A stretch of DNA of 60,000 nt from Takakia lepidozioides. Lineage: Eukaryota > Streptophyta > Takakiopsida > Takakiales > Takakiaceae. The translations under genes and the position numbers were made by a program. The number at the start of each line of letters is the position of its first letter. Position 1 is the first letter of the stretch. Positions 44,984-54,600 of this stretch are shown here, piece after piece. The stretch spans positions 90,068,756 through 90,128,755 of the forward strand of contig CM060731.1 of the NCBI GenBank assembly GCA_030704615.1. The letters are read 5' to 3'. The notes beneath the pieces are model-generated. The model worked only from the letters and a program-made list of their open reading frames with translations, was not told the origin of the DNA and searched no databases.

Positions 44984-46100
44984 TTCTGGCATACTTGATG
45001 CGCAAGAAAGAAAGGAAATGGGAGTGTTTGAGCCAGAAACCACTGCAATGGAAGAGCAAGGCTCTTCACACAGTGAGGGTGGACTAGCAAGGCAACCCAA
45101 GACTAAGAGGCAGAGACGGGGAAAGACTGTAGTGGCGGATCCACTGGCTTCACGGATTCCGCATGATAATGTTTCCCAAGCTCATGGCCAGGAAGGGGCA
45201 CAGCAGCACAGAGAAATGCTATTACTGGAAGCAGGACCTTCAGAGAGGGAGGAGGAAGTTACTTCTGTATCACAACCATCACAGCCAGCTGATCGACTTG
45301 TCACAAGGTCACAAGTTGTCCATGCAGCTCAACCAGAAATAATTGATTTGGAAAGAGAAGGGTTAGATATTCCAACTACAGAACAGATAGTGGCAGAAAT
45401 GGAGAAGGGGGACCTTCTCTATGAATATTCTGGTCTGGTCAAGGAGACAGAGATCCCAGAGGTGCAACAGTTGCCCAAGGGAAATCCTGAGGTGCATATA
45501 ATACACACACCTGTGTCGGAGGTACCACAGGCGGAAGGTCATGACACTATAGCACCGGTGATAGATGAAGTAGTTCAGGAAGAAAATCCGGTGGGACAAT
45601 GGCCTGAATGGTTCGTGAGACATCACACTGTTGAGGATCAGGAGGAACAGCAGCAACCTCACCATGATGACCCTCAACAGGCAATGCTGATGAGTTCCAT
45701 AGGCATGACACTTAATTTGTTGGGGACTTATGTCAAATCCCATGTTCCAACTACCCAATTGACAGCCTTGAGAGAGGAACTCAGGAAGGAGTTCGAGGCT
45801 CGACTAGCCACTGAGTGTGCAAACAAGGTCGATGAAGAGGTCACTCTCAAGATACAGCAGGACTTGGGAAATACAGAAGCGGCTTTGCAATTGGCCAAGG
45901 AACAATTGATACCTGTAAGCTCCATGGAACTTGGGCTGGGCAACCTTGCCCCCCTGACCACGCTGTTGGGCAGTTCCTTGTGCCTGTGGGCTGGCAGCTA
46001 CGCCTCGTGTAGGCATGTCCTTGCCAAATCCAATGGTAACAACTCGCTCCTCCACCATGTTGAGCTCAATCCGCTCAGCCAGCAGAAACACATCTGCTAA
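44742..46100 (+). CDS. Post-integrase ORF, second part (truncated)
   Basis: Continues the globular region after a frameshift: VYPGLKEVGQVLNVLIAMKQ, then EILKGLKGQEVQWADIMYNA. From about residue 85 it is acidic and low-complexity, with a basic patch TKRQRRGKTV that could be a nuclear localisation signal, and near the end a helix-forming stretch (LTALREELRKEFEARLA). The true element sequence ends near 45925; the last 58 or so codons are antisense to the gag gene of another element. Confidence 0.6.
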   Translation: MYPGLKEVGQVLNVLIAMKQNQQYLSRSFTEEILKGLKGQEVQWADIMYNALVEEMKRLQGTTAKSPIIVSGPIIAQIILDSGILDAQERKEMGVFEPETTAMEEQGSSHSEGGLARQPKTKRQRRGKTVVADPLASRIPHDNVSQAHGQEGAQQHREMLLLEAGPSEREEEVTSVSQPSQPADRLVTRSQVVHAAQPEIIDLEREGLDIPTTEQIVAEMEKGDLLYEYSGLVKETEIPEVQQLPKGNPEVHIIHTPVSEVPQAEGHDTIAPVIDEVVQEENPVGQWPEWFVRHHTVEDQEEQQQPHHDDPQQAMLMSSIGMTLNLLGTYVKSHVPTTQLTALREELRKEFEARLATECANKVDEEVTLKIQQDLGNTEAALQLAKEQLIPVSSMELGLGNLAPLTTLLGSSLCLWAGSYASCRHVLAKSNGNNSLLHHVELNPLSQQKHIC

Positions 46101-47006
46101 TGTGGGTTGGGCTGCTTGTAACAGGGTTGCATCTCGCACCTTTCTCTTGAGCTCCTTATCCAAAATTCCATACCAAAACTGGATTGCCTGAGCTTCAGTA
46201 ACCCCTTGGGTCACACTTATCAAGCGCCTCATACGAGTGTACGCCTCTCGCAGGCTCTCACTGGGTTTGCGCTGGAAGTCTTGCAAACTTCGCAGCTTCT
46301 CTGTCCGTACACCTTGGTAGTTCCTCCGCAACTCCTGGAAGAACTCCACCACCGGGTTGAATCTAGGCACATGTGTTGTAGTCGTGGCAGGAGGAGTAGT
46401 AGCACTTTTTGAACTGGTACCACCTGCAGAAGTACCAGCACTACTTGCTCCACTACTAGTGCTGGCAGTGGGAGCTATTGGTACTGATGCAGCTACTGGT
46501 CGCGTCGTGCCTCGAGTAATGGAGACGTAGTCAGGTGACCAATACATCCTCCACTCCTCAATCTCTGCTTCATGTCCCCGCATGAACTCGTGGTAATCGT
46601 CCATAGGCGGGTCTTCCAAATGCTGGAACAGTCCCTTCCACGCCATGAATGGGGTGAATAGCTGTGGATTGCGCATCTGCTGCAAATCACACCAGCTCTC
46701 GAACTCCTGGATAAAGTCATCCAACTCGATTGTGCCCACAGCTCCAGAGTACCTACGAGGCCCCTTGGTAGCTCCATACATCTCCTCCATGTCGTCCCAC
46801 AACAATGGCGAATGAAACTGCACACCTGTTGATGAAGCCTCCGAGTCTGTGTCTGACTCTACAGTAGTTGAGGGTGGCGGTGAAGGTGGTCTGAACCGAA
46901 TACCTCGTCTTGTGAACCCACTCTCACTGGTACTGCTTGTAGCCGTACTCCCCTCAAAACCCTTGGGTAACTCCGTAATGACACTCACAATGTGCACCTC
47001 CTCCAC
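45804..47006 (-). CDS. gag of another Ty3-type retrotransposon (truncated)
   Basis: About 360 real codons on the - strand. After a Ser/Glu-rich start (from ATG at 47006), residues 90-170 are rich in Trp and acidic residues (LDDFIQEFESWCDLQQMRN, EDPPMDDYHEFMRGHEAEIE). A Ser/Thr-rich linker follows, and then the retrotransposon gag core (VVEFFQELRRNYQ, LQDFQRKPSESLREAYTRMR, AIQFWYGILDKELKRKV). The frame runs past the element boundary near 45925 into unrelated sequence; zinc knuckle and pol are missing. The gag family differs from that at 36930. Confidence 0.8.
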   Translation of the reverse strand: MEEVHIVSVITELPKGFEGSTATSSTSESGFTRRGIRFRPPSPPPSTTVESDTDSEASSTGVQFHSPLLWDDMEEMYGATKGPRRYSGAVGTIELDDFIQEFESWCDLQQMRNPQLFTPFMAWKGLFQHLEDPPMDDYHEFMRGHEAEIEEWRMYWSPDYVSITRGTTRPVAASVPIAPTASTSSGASSAGTSAGGTSSKSATTPPATTTTHVPRFNPVVEFFQELRRNYQGVRTEKLRSLQDFQRKPSESLREAYTRMRRLISVTQGVTEAQAIQFWYGILDKELKRKVRDATLLQAAQPTLADVFLLAERIELNMVEERVVTIGFGKDMPTRGVAASPQAQGTAQQRGQGGKVAQPKFHGAYRYQLFLGQLQSRFCISQVLLYLESDLFIDLVCTLSG

Positions 47007-48302
47007 GTGACACTATAAGGCTCTAGTACTAATCTAATAGTGACACGGGTGGGCACCTGTTGCAGTCTAAGGGTCATATCCCAATGGCTCAGGGCACCTG
47101 CACCTGCATCCACCGCAAGAACTCCTATGGTTGGCTGGTCATCAACCCAGCCTCACCATAGAAGAAACACTGGTGGTCTTGCTGGTCATCACTCCAGCCT
47201 CACCACCGACAGCATACTCTAGGATTGACCGGTGATCAAATCCGGCCTAATCCCTATGAAAGCAAGCGCCCACACAAAACCAACATGGCGCACAGTCAAG
47301 CATGCAGGTGTTGGGGGGGGATCCAAACACAAAAAATCAAAACATCAACACCCCCACACCAAAATCCAGCTGCAATGCTGATCCTGCAGAATATCCCAGC
47401 CCAAAACCCCGGACTGACTGGCCTCCACCAAGAGAGGCTTTGGCAACTACAAGTACAAGGTAATGAAAATAGTACAGAGATGGAGGGGAAGAATAGAAGC
47501 CCAACCAAGCAAGATCTAATCCTGATCTATGCTATCAACTGCCAGACTTCTCTCAAAGTGCCTCGCTTTGCATGATGGTAAGGTGTAGGAGGTATATCTA
47601 TGTCCAAAAACCTGCCACTACCCTTGTCCCAAGCTACAGTAGCTCGCTCTAACCAACCCTCCTCCTCTTTCTGCCAGGTAGAGACAAAGGGGGGTTGCTA
47701 TTCCATATGCACAGGTTGCGTGCATGCATGCACAAAATCCCTTATTATATATGCATGTGACAAATTTGTATGCACACATTGTAGATTGTATGCAGTGGAG
47801 TTATATAACATAGAATACGACGTATTTATTGCATATGCAAATGTTACATCATATGTATATAGAAATAAAAATAAAAATAAACTTAGCTAACAAAATCAGT
47901 AGTCAATTTTCAAAGATGCATGTGACCACTAACTCCAACTAATGCACCACCTTAAACTGAAGAGAATACAAGATCCATGGCCAAAGTAATAGTTTGCAAA
48001 CTTGTATTCAAGGAAAACGGTTTCATATTAACCAAAATATGGACTTTTGTACTAACAAATGCATATGTGTCATGTTTGGAACCACCACATTGCATGTCTG
48101 TTTGTAATGCCAAGCAGTTCTATAATTTGAAAACTTGTATGACAGGTACACAAGTTCCATTTTAACCAAAATAGGAACTTTTGTACTAACAAATGCTATG
48201 TGTCATGTTTGGAATAAAGTAGTAACAAGATAATTACATGTCACATGCATGAAAATGAACGGCACAAGTTAGAGGTTCTTTTTTTGTGCATTTCATGTGT
48301 CA
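47007..48302. other. Non-genic stretch with one direct repeat
   Basis: Probably the 5' leader of the - strand gag element (47007 to about 47600) followed by AT-rich sequence. At 48030-48083 and 48160-48212 the blocks TTAACCAAAATA(T)GGACTTTTGTACTAAC... recur about 130 bp apart. I see no gene. Confidence 0.4.
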
Positions 48303-49328
48303 CTAAGAAGTTGAACTAGGGTCCTTCTTTAGCATAGCCCTAACCTCTAACTGGCTAAGGGAAGGTTGGTGGATCTCATAAGCCCCGGCGCATCCTAGAT
48401 GCACGTTGTACATGAAGTACATGTGCTTACAAGGTAGATATGTTTGTTTTTTCTTCTTGACAGATAGCTCATCAAAGTCGGGACAATCACAAGATGGAAA
48501 CTGACCAATGTATACATTGTAAACCAATCCTGCTCTGGTAGATCCCTTTGTTTGTAGCTGGTAAATTCTCCCATAACCTGGCTGAGGCACGTTTCTGAAT
48601 CCACGAACCTCAACAATAAGAGTCTCCGCTGACTCTTGGCGACTCAAGTGTCGAGGAGTCGGATCCCGACGCCGAATGTGCACCCCATAGCGTGTAGTGG
48701 GATACTTACCCACAGGAAGGACAACACCTTGATGCATATGTTGTTCCACTGGAAGTGGTCCCACAGGAAAGTTCGGATCAGGAACGTTGGGAGGATGGAC
48801 TAGTCGAAAACCTGCAAGGGTCAAGTTGTCCACCTCTTCTTGTGTAAGGTTGGTTCCAACCTTCACAGGCCACACGTTAGGTATACCCGGTTTTCCCAAG
48901 CAATAGGATGGCACGGTCCCTCCAACACACGACAAAACATCTGTGGGGCAAAACCAAAAAACTTGCAGTTTTGGTTCTTTCATGTTCGGTGCTAGTAACT
49001 TGCCAGTGAAGCAAGGTGCAGGACTTCCTTTACCTCTCCTGATGAGCACTTTGCATTTATCTTTAGAAACTCCAACCAAGGCAGAACAACGAACCATGGA
49101 AGCAGGACCTGTCCGCTGAATCCTGAACAATGCATCGGAAAAGTCTTGTGTCTCTCTCACTGGATTTCCCCATTGCATTGGCTGAGGAGGGATAGCAACA
49201 TGTGGATTTGTCTCACAGAAAGTCGAAGAACTAGGAATGTCATGACTTGATTTGGAGCTGACGAACCTAGATGGCTGGTGTGGACTGGGCATCCCAGTGG
49301 CGCGCACTGGAACAGTCTTTACATTCAT
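48303..49328 (-). CDS. SWIM zinc-finger protein, C-terminal part of Mutator-like transposase
   Basis: 341 codons. A SWIM-type zinc finger lies near residues 280-315: FPSCDCPDFDELSVKKKK followed by YLPCKHMYFMYNV (C-x-C...C-x-H). SWIM fingers follow the DDE core in Mutator-like transposases. This ORF is in the same frame as the transposase ORF upstream and separated from it only by a TAA and 15 bases, so the two were probably one protein of about 1,030 residues; a separate start at ATG 49326-49328 is the alternative. Confidence 0.75.
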   Translation of the reverse strand: MNVKTVPVRATGMPSPHQPSRFVSSKSSHDIPSSSTFCETNPHVAIPPQPMQWGNPVRETQDFSDALFRIQRTGPASMVRCSALVGVSKDKCKVLIRRGKGSPAPCFTGKLLAPNMKEPKLQVFWFCPTDVLSCVGGTVPSYCLGKPGIPNVWPVKVGTNLTQEEVDNLTLAGFRLVHPPNVPDPNFPVGPLPVEQHMHQGVVLPVGKYPTTRYGVHIRRRDPTPRHLSRQESAETLIVEVRGFRNVPQPGYGRIYQLQTKGSTRAGLVYNVYIGQFPSCDCPDFDELSVKKKKQTYLPCKHMYFMYNVHLGCAGAYEIHQPSLSQLEVRAMLKKDPSSTS

Positions 49329-49343
49329 ATCACACCTCCAAGA

Positions 49344-51395
49344 TTAGTTTGGCCCACCATGCTCATCGCCTAACTTGCGTTTGACTGGAATAGTGCGATT
49401 GTCTCCCTCCAATTGAACCCCCCTTGTGTGCATGGGTGTTCCAGCTACTATGCCACGTACAACCTTACCCATTTTTGCTGGGCTATTAGATCTAGCTGCT
49501 TGACGCAACATGAGCTCCTCTTTGTCGGGCCCCGTCCCCCATGTCTTTCCTGTGGTGTGCCTGTAAAATGTTGCCTGCTGCAAAAGAGCTCGTGACATGT
49601 CATGCATGGTGGCCTCATATAGATCCACCTTCATTTTTTTCCCATTGCCTGCTGTCTTCCACCAAGCAGAATGGACTGCCTCAGACAAATTAGTGGTAGG
49701 CATATCTGCATCTGCCTCCACATCCATGTCCTCTCTCATCCATTGGCCCCACATTCGATATCTGTAGTGCCACCATGCAAGCCATGAATCTAGTTTTGGC
49801 AGACTCTTTTCTGTGCATGCTCCTGAAGAGAGCCACCAAGCCCGAATTGCAATGTATGTGGTTGTAGCATCCTCCAAGGTAGCACTATCTTTCCATTCAT
49901 AACAGAGCTGAGTGTGCTTTTCACGGAAGTCCTCCAAGATATAGTCGTTGGTGTGTCTTCGGAGGCTTTCAGCCCAATGATATAAACATGTTCTTTCTTT
50001 ACCTTCCATTGGGACATTGGGATCAGATCCATAAACCCTTCGAACAGCATCCCAATTCACTCCTGCTGCATCCGCCATGAAGCCAGCAAAATTTGGTTTG
50101 TTCAAGCCAGCAAGTTTTGCTTGTTCATTGATCATCTCCCAGAATAACACCTGAGCATCTGCATCCTCTGTTTTCATATCGCAAATGGCAATGGTCATCA
50201 TTCGCTTGACATATGGTTCATAGACATGACACGCAAGAGTTGTCAAATCCTTGATGCGTTTGACATGGTCAAATACTACCCAACTTGTGCGTAGATCCCC
50301 CTCACTCATGCGACGCACAAGATCAACACCACTCCCGGGACCAGCAACAGACATCTTGAAAACATGGGGGAGATGAGAAGTATGCTGGCCTGGAAGGAGA
50401 TTACTGTGAATGAAATGGTATGTACTCAGACGCTTCAACTCCAATATGGACATGATGGAATTGACACGTGCAGATGCGACCTTGTTTTTCACATTGGGGC
50501 TACAAACATGGGCAAACTCTTCAAGAATATCTTCCAAAGCCTCTCCCTCAAGACGTACTGTCTCTGTGCCATCAGCCACAAGAACTCGATCAATCAAGAG
50601 CTTTTGGGCGATTGACAAGGAAATAGCTCCCGGGGTCGACCATGGCTTCATCTTAACGTGCTCTTGAATCATGCTTGATGCATTTTCCGCAGCCTCTCTA
50701 TTCTCGCCCTTGGCACATGGATGGTTATGAAACCCAACGTGAACTGCAACATGTGTATATGTTGGAAGGGAACTTGTGACATAGTACATTCTTGCCCCAC
50801 AATGCGCCTCACAGAAAGGTCTTTCTTTGCAGAAACTACACTTGAACTGGTTGAATGGAACTTGGGCTCCTGCAATGAACACCTTGTCTGCATTGCCGTC
50901 CCAATAGCGGTCATTCCGTTCTCCTTCTTTCTTGAAGAAGGGGCAAGTGCTGCTTTGACATATGAGCTTTCCAACACAAAGAACCTTACTACATTTCACA
51001 TGATCTGGAACACCAGACATATTGTAGGTATTGGTCTTGCACCAAGGATGACCATCAAACTTGCGGTCCATGCCTTGGAGGGACTGTGAACCACGGTCCG
51101 TACGTAGTTTGACCACGGGGGGGAGTTCGTGGATCACTTTTCCATCAAAAGCTCGAGGAAGACACCGAACATGATGCACTGGAATGTGACTATAGTCCAA
51201 GGTAGAAAGCTCTCCTTTTGATCCATTCCTCCGAGCAATGGCCAAGATACTCAAAATGGACAACACACCAGAAGGAAATGCAGATGTAGCCTCCCCTGCT
51301 AGTCGTGGAGATGAAGATAAACCCCTCGCAGATTCGCAACAATCAGACGTGGTGTTGTCCAATGGAGTTTTCCGAGGCTTCATGTCGTGAAGCAA
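49344..51395 (-). CDS. Mutator-like (MULE) transposase, zinc-binding N-terminus and DDE-type core
   Basis: 683 codons, open throughout. Residues about 135-260 hold a Cys/His-rich region (CSKVLCVGKLICQSSTC, FKCSFCKERPFCEAHC, then VGFHNHPC) of the WRKY-GCM1 type seen at the start of many MULE transposases. Residues about 370-480 resemble the transposase core: SWVVFDHVKRIKDL with an acidic residue, MMTIAICDMKTEDADAQ, FAGFMADAAGVNWDAVRRVY with the second, and CLYHWAESLRRH. SEAVHSAWWK near residue 590 could carry the third acidic residue. It ends GGPN-TAA; the SWIM finger follows in frame. It would cut and join transposon ends in the nucleus. The ParB-methyltransferase gene starts to read 230 bp upstream on the same strand. 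Confidence 0.7.
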   Translation of the reverse strand: MLHDMKPRKTPLDNTTSDCCESARGLSSSPRLAGEATSAFPSGVLSILSILAIARRNGSKGELSTLDYSHIPVHHVRCLPRAFDGKVIHELPPVVKLRTDRGSQSLQGMDRKFDGHPWCKTNTYNMSGVPDHVKCSKVLCVGKLICQSSTCPFFKKEGERNDRYWDGNADKVFIAGAQVPFNQFKCSFCKERPFCEAHCGARMYYVTSSLPTYTHVAVHVGFHNHPCAKGENREAAENASSMIQEHVKMKPWSTPGAISLSIAQKLLIDRVLVADGTETVRLEGEALEDILEEFAHVCSPNVKNKVASARVNSIMSILELKRLSTYHFIHSNLLPGQHTSHLPHVFKMSVAGPGSGVDLVRRMSEGDLRTSWVVFDHVKRIKDLTTLACHVYEPYVKRMMTIAICDMKTEDADAQVLFWEMINEQAKLAGLNKPNFAGFMADAAGVNWDAVRRVYGSDPNVPMEGKERTCLYHWAESLRRHTNDYILEDFREKHTQLCYEWKDSATLEDATTTYIAIRAWWLSSGACTEKSLPKLDSWLAWWHYRYRMWGQWMREDMDVEADADMPTTNLSEAVHSAWWKTAGNGKKMKVDLYEATMHDMSRALLQQATFYRHTTGKTWGTGPDKEELMLRQAARSNSPAKMGKVVRGIVAGTPMHTRGVQLEGDNRTIPVKRKLGDEHGGPN

Positions 51396-51627
51396 GACCG
51401 TATGAGGGGGGCTGCTATTTCATGAGCGGCATGAGCATGAGCGGGAAAAAAAAAAGCATGAGCAGACCATTGTGAGTCCACGGAAATAGGGTTAGGAGGC
51501 ACGGAAATAGGGTCATGTGAAGTTGGAATGTGGCACCAGTGGACTTGAAATGCAACATTTTATTGCAAATTTTGTGGCAAGCCACGTCTATACAAGTGTG
51601 TTCTAACTGTCATAGCCGGAATGGGCA

Positions 51628-54600
51628 CTACTCTCCTACACCCTCCGAGGAACTTGCCCCACCTTCTTCCTCATCCCCCTCATCCCCCTCATCCTCCGAG
51701 CTCTGTGATGCATCAGTTCCACTATGCCTCTCAAAAATCCCGTCCTCTCCTTGGGGGACTGTCCACCTCACCTCCTGGGAATCTTCTGCGTCTTCTCCCC
51801 CACTTTCCTCAGCAGAATCCAACACAAATCTACGAGCCCGACGGGCTCTAATAGCTGCTGCCTCCTCCCTCATCTTCATTTTCTTGAGGCTTGCCTCGTC
51901 TAAAATCTGCTGTACACGACTACGTTCGGAACACCTCCTAATGGACACCGAAGCAAGCCGGGCAGCATAAGTAGGAAGGATGTACTCCCTTTCTGGACTA
52001 GGCATGAAATCCCCCCTGGCAAAAAAAGGCACGTTCCTCCTGCCCATGAACTCCGGTGTAGACGTCCCTCCGGCAGTACTTGGCATCCTACAGTAAGAAC
52101 AAATCCACTTCAAGAATGTCAATACCAGCACAAGCAGAAATGGTTTTCAATGAAATAAGAGAGCGGAGGGAGGTGCCTCACAAAATCTGGAGGCAACTTA
52201 CAATGCCACCACTCACTCGTAAACCGGGGGCTCCTCGGCCTCGATCCCAACTTCCTCCCCCTGCTCCTTCTCGGATTTTTCCTCATCCTCCGAGGATGCC
52301 TCTTCCTCTTTCGGCAGACGTTCAGCCGCTGCAAGTTCCGAGTTGTGGAGGGCAGTATCTGGCTCGAAGGCGAACACATGCCTGTCGGACAACGTCCCTG
52401 CCCACATTGAAGCACCTGAGGAACAAAGCGGGCGGTTAATAGCTTGCGGCATGCAATTGCAATGGGGCCAGGGGACAAACTGAGCACGTGAAGGCTTACC
52501 CGTGCCGCATGTGAGGTCCAGAATCCGCCCTTGGACATCCGAGCACGTCTCCATGAGGGTTTGGATGAAAGCAGGGCTCCGGGTCCGGCTGTACCGCCAC
52601 GATTTGCCTGTCTTTGTGTCCTTTGGCATACTAGAGTGGGGCACATAGTTGTAGAGGACATCGTAGGTTACAGGGTCCACAGCGGCATCAACAAGACGAC
52701 CGTCGTTGCGGAATTTGAACGTAGACCCTCTCTTCACAAAGCAATATGCCTCAAACACCAATGTCTGCACATCCAACAAAGAAGGGATCAATTCTAGGGT
52801 CTACTTAACATACACCACAATATGAAGTGAATGCAATAGATTGATAACTTACACTTTGGCCCTCTGTTCGCAACCCCTGCGTACTGATGCAGAACCATTT
52901 CTGAGGAGGACTGGGGTGACACTTTTCGGTGTCCACCTTGCCACCGCATTCTCTGTGGTCTTCCCTCTCGTGGCAAGGACAACCACACATCCACCGTCAT
53001 CCAGAAGCATCCCCACCAGCCCAAACCCGGCTTTCCAGTAGTCCTCAGTAAACCTGTTCCAGGTGGGCACACCATCCAGGCCCTCCAGCAGCTCCCCATC
53101 TGGAATGTCGAGGAGAATCATGTCGCAAGCTCTCTCCACCTCAACCCCCCCCCGAGTGCTCTTGCAATTCGTGCTCACAGCCGTGAAGAATTCCATCATG
53201 GCTTCAAAACCAGGGGTGTCTTTAGGCTCTGTACCGGCAGCCCTCTTCTTGGCTTTCCCCTTCTGCTCCGCTAGAGACTTGTTGTGTGCCACCTTCTTCG
53301 CCCTGGCAGCGAGAGCGTCAAGGAAGCTCTCATTGACGCATTGGATGATGGTTGGAGGTTCTAGCTTTGGCCTGTGCGTAAACGTCACCGCCGAATACCG
53401 CCGTGTAGGCTCGCCCTCAAATGCCAACTTCTTGGCAGAGCCAGTCCCACTCCGAATTGACTTGGGAACCCGGACGACCGGTGACTGGGTAGGAGCAACA
53501 GCAGTCGCAGGACCTTGAACAAAATCGGCGTCGGAGTCACTCTCTTGGGTCCCCTCCTGCGCCTCCTCCGATGCCCCGATGGTTTTCTTCTTTTTGGGTG
53601 TTACTGCAGTCACCTGTTTCCTTGTCCTTTTCCTTTGACCTTTACTCTTCTCATGCAATTTCGCCTGAATTCCTACCTGAGCAAGCTCTGCCGCTTTCCT
53701 GGAGTTCGCAAGCGCTTTTGCCTCTTTTGCACCCAACGGAGGCAACGGAGCCCGGTTTCGTCGGAATTCAGCATCCAGCTTCAATTGAAACTCGAATGGG
53801 TCGAGCGAGCCGGGCGGAAGGTCCACATACCAAGGGCAATCACGCAAATGTTCCAGATGCCACTCCTTCACAATATCGTCAGTGTACATGGAGTCAGCCC
53901 CAGGGTTCCTCCATGCCAGGAAGAATGGTGGCTCGAAAGACAGATGACCTTTCTCCAAAAGGGAGAACTTACAGTACCTGCATTCATGAAAAACACAATG
54001 AGGTCCGAAAATGGCTAAGTCCCTGAACGGCAATAGGGCCTACAACTGGAATATGGCGCCGAATTTCCACTTCAGGGCCACCCAGTCTAGGGACTTGGCC
54101 CAAAAATGGCTAAGTCCCTGAACGGCAATAGGGCCTAAAACTGGAATATGGCGCCGAATTTCCACTTCAGGGCCAGCCAGTCTAGGGACTTAGGCCGAAA
54201 ATGGCTAAGTCCCTGAACGGCAATAGGGCCTGGAACTGGAAAATGGCGCCGAATTTCCAGTTCAGGGCCAGCCAGTCTAGGGACTTAGCCCGAAAATGGC
54301 TAAGTCCCTGGACGGCAATAGGGCCTAGAACTGGAAAACGGCGCCGAATTTCCAGTTCCGGGCCAGCCACACTAGGGACTTAGGCCGAAAATGGCTAAGT
54401 CCCTGAACGGCAATAGGGCCTAAAACTGGAATATGGCGCCGAATTTCCACTTCAGGGCCAGCCAGTCTAGGGACTTAGCCCGAAAATGGCTAAGTCCCTG
54501 AACGGCAATAGGGCCTGGAACTGGAAAATGGCGCCGAATTTCCAGTTCCGGGCCAGCCAGTCTAGGGACTTAGCCATTTTCGGAGCCCTGACTGGAAATT

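Larger units (their letters stand above)
35743..45925 (+). mobile_element. Ty3-type LTR retrotransposon, decayed, 3' end lost
   Basis: 5' LTR, primer-binding site, gag, protease-RT-RNase H-integrase in Ty3 order, then a long post-integrase coding region. The element is cut off near 45925, where a gag gene of a different element starts on the other strand; no 3' LTR is seen. A second partial copy is at 32938 and a truncated LTR of the same family at 20184. Confidence 0.85.

Noticed and set aside
53515-54026. Plus-strand open frames opposite ParB-methyltransferase exon 7
   Set aside because: Shadow of the - strand exon, which has splice sites in phase and recognisable motifs.
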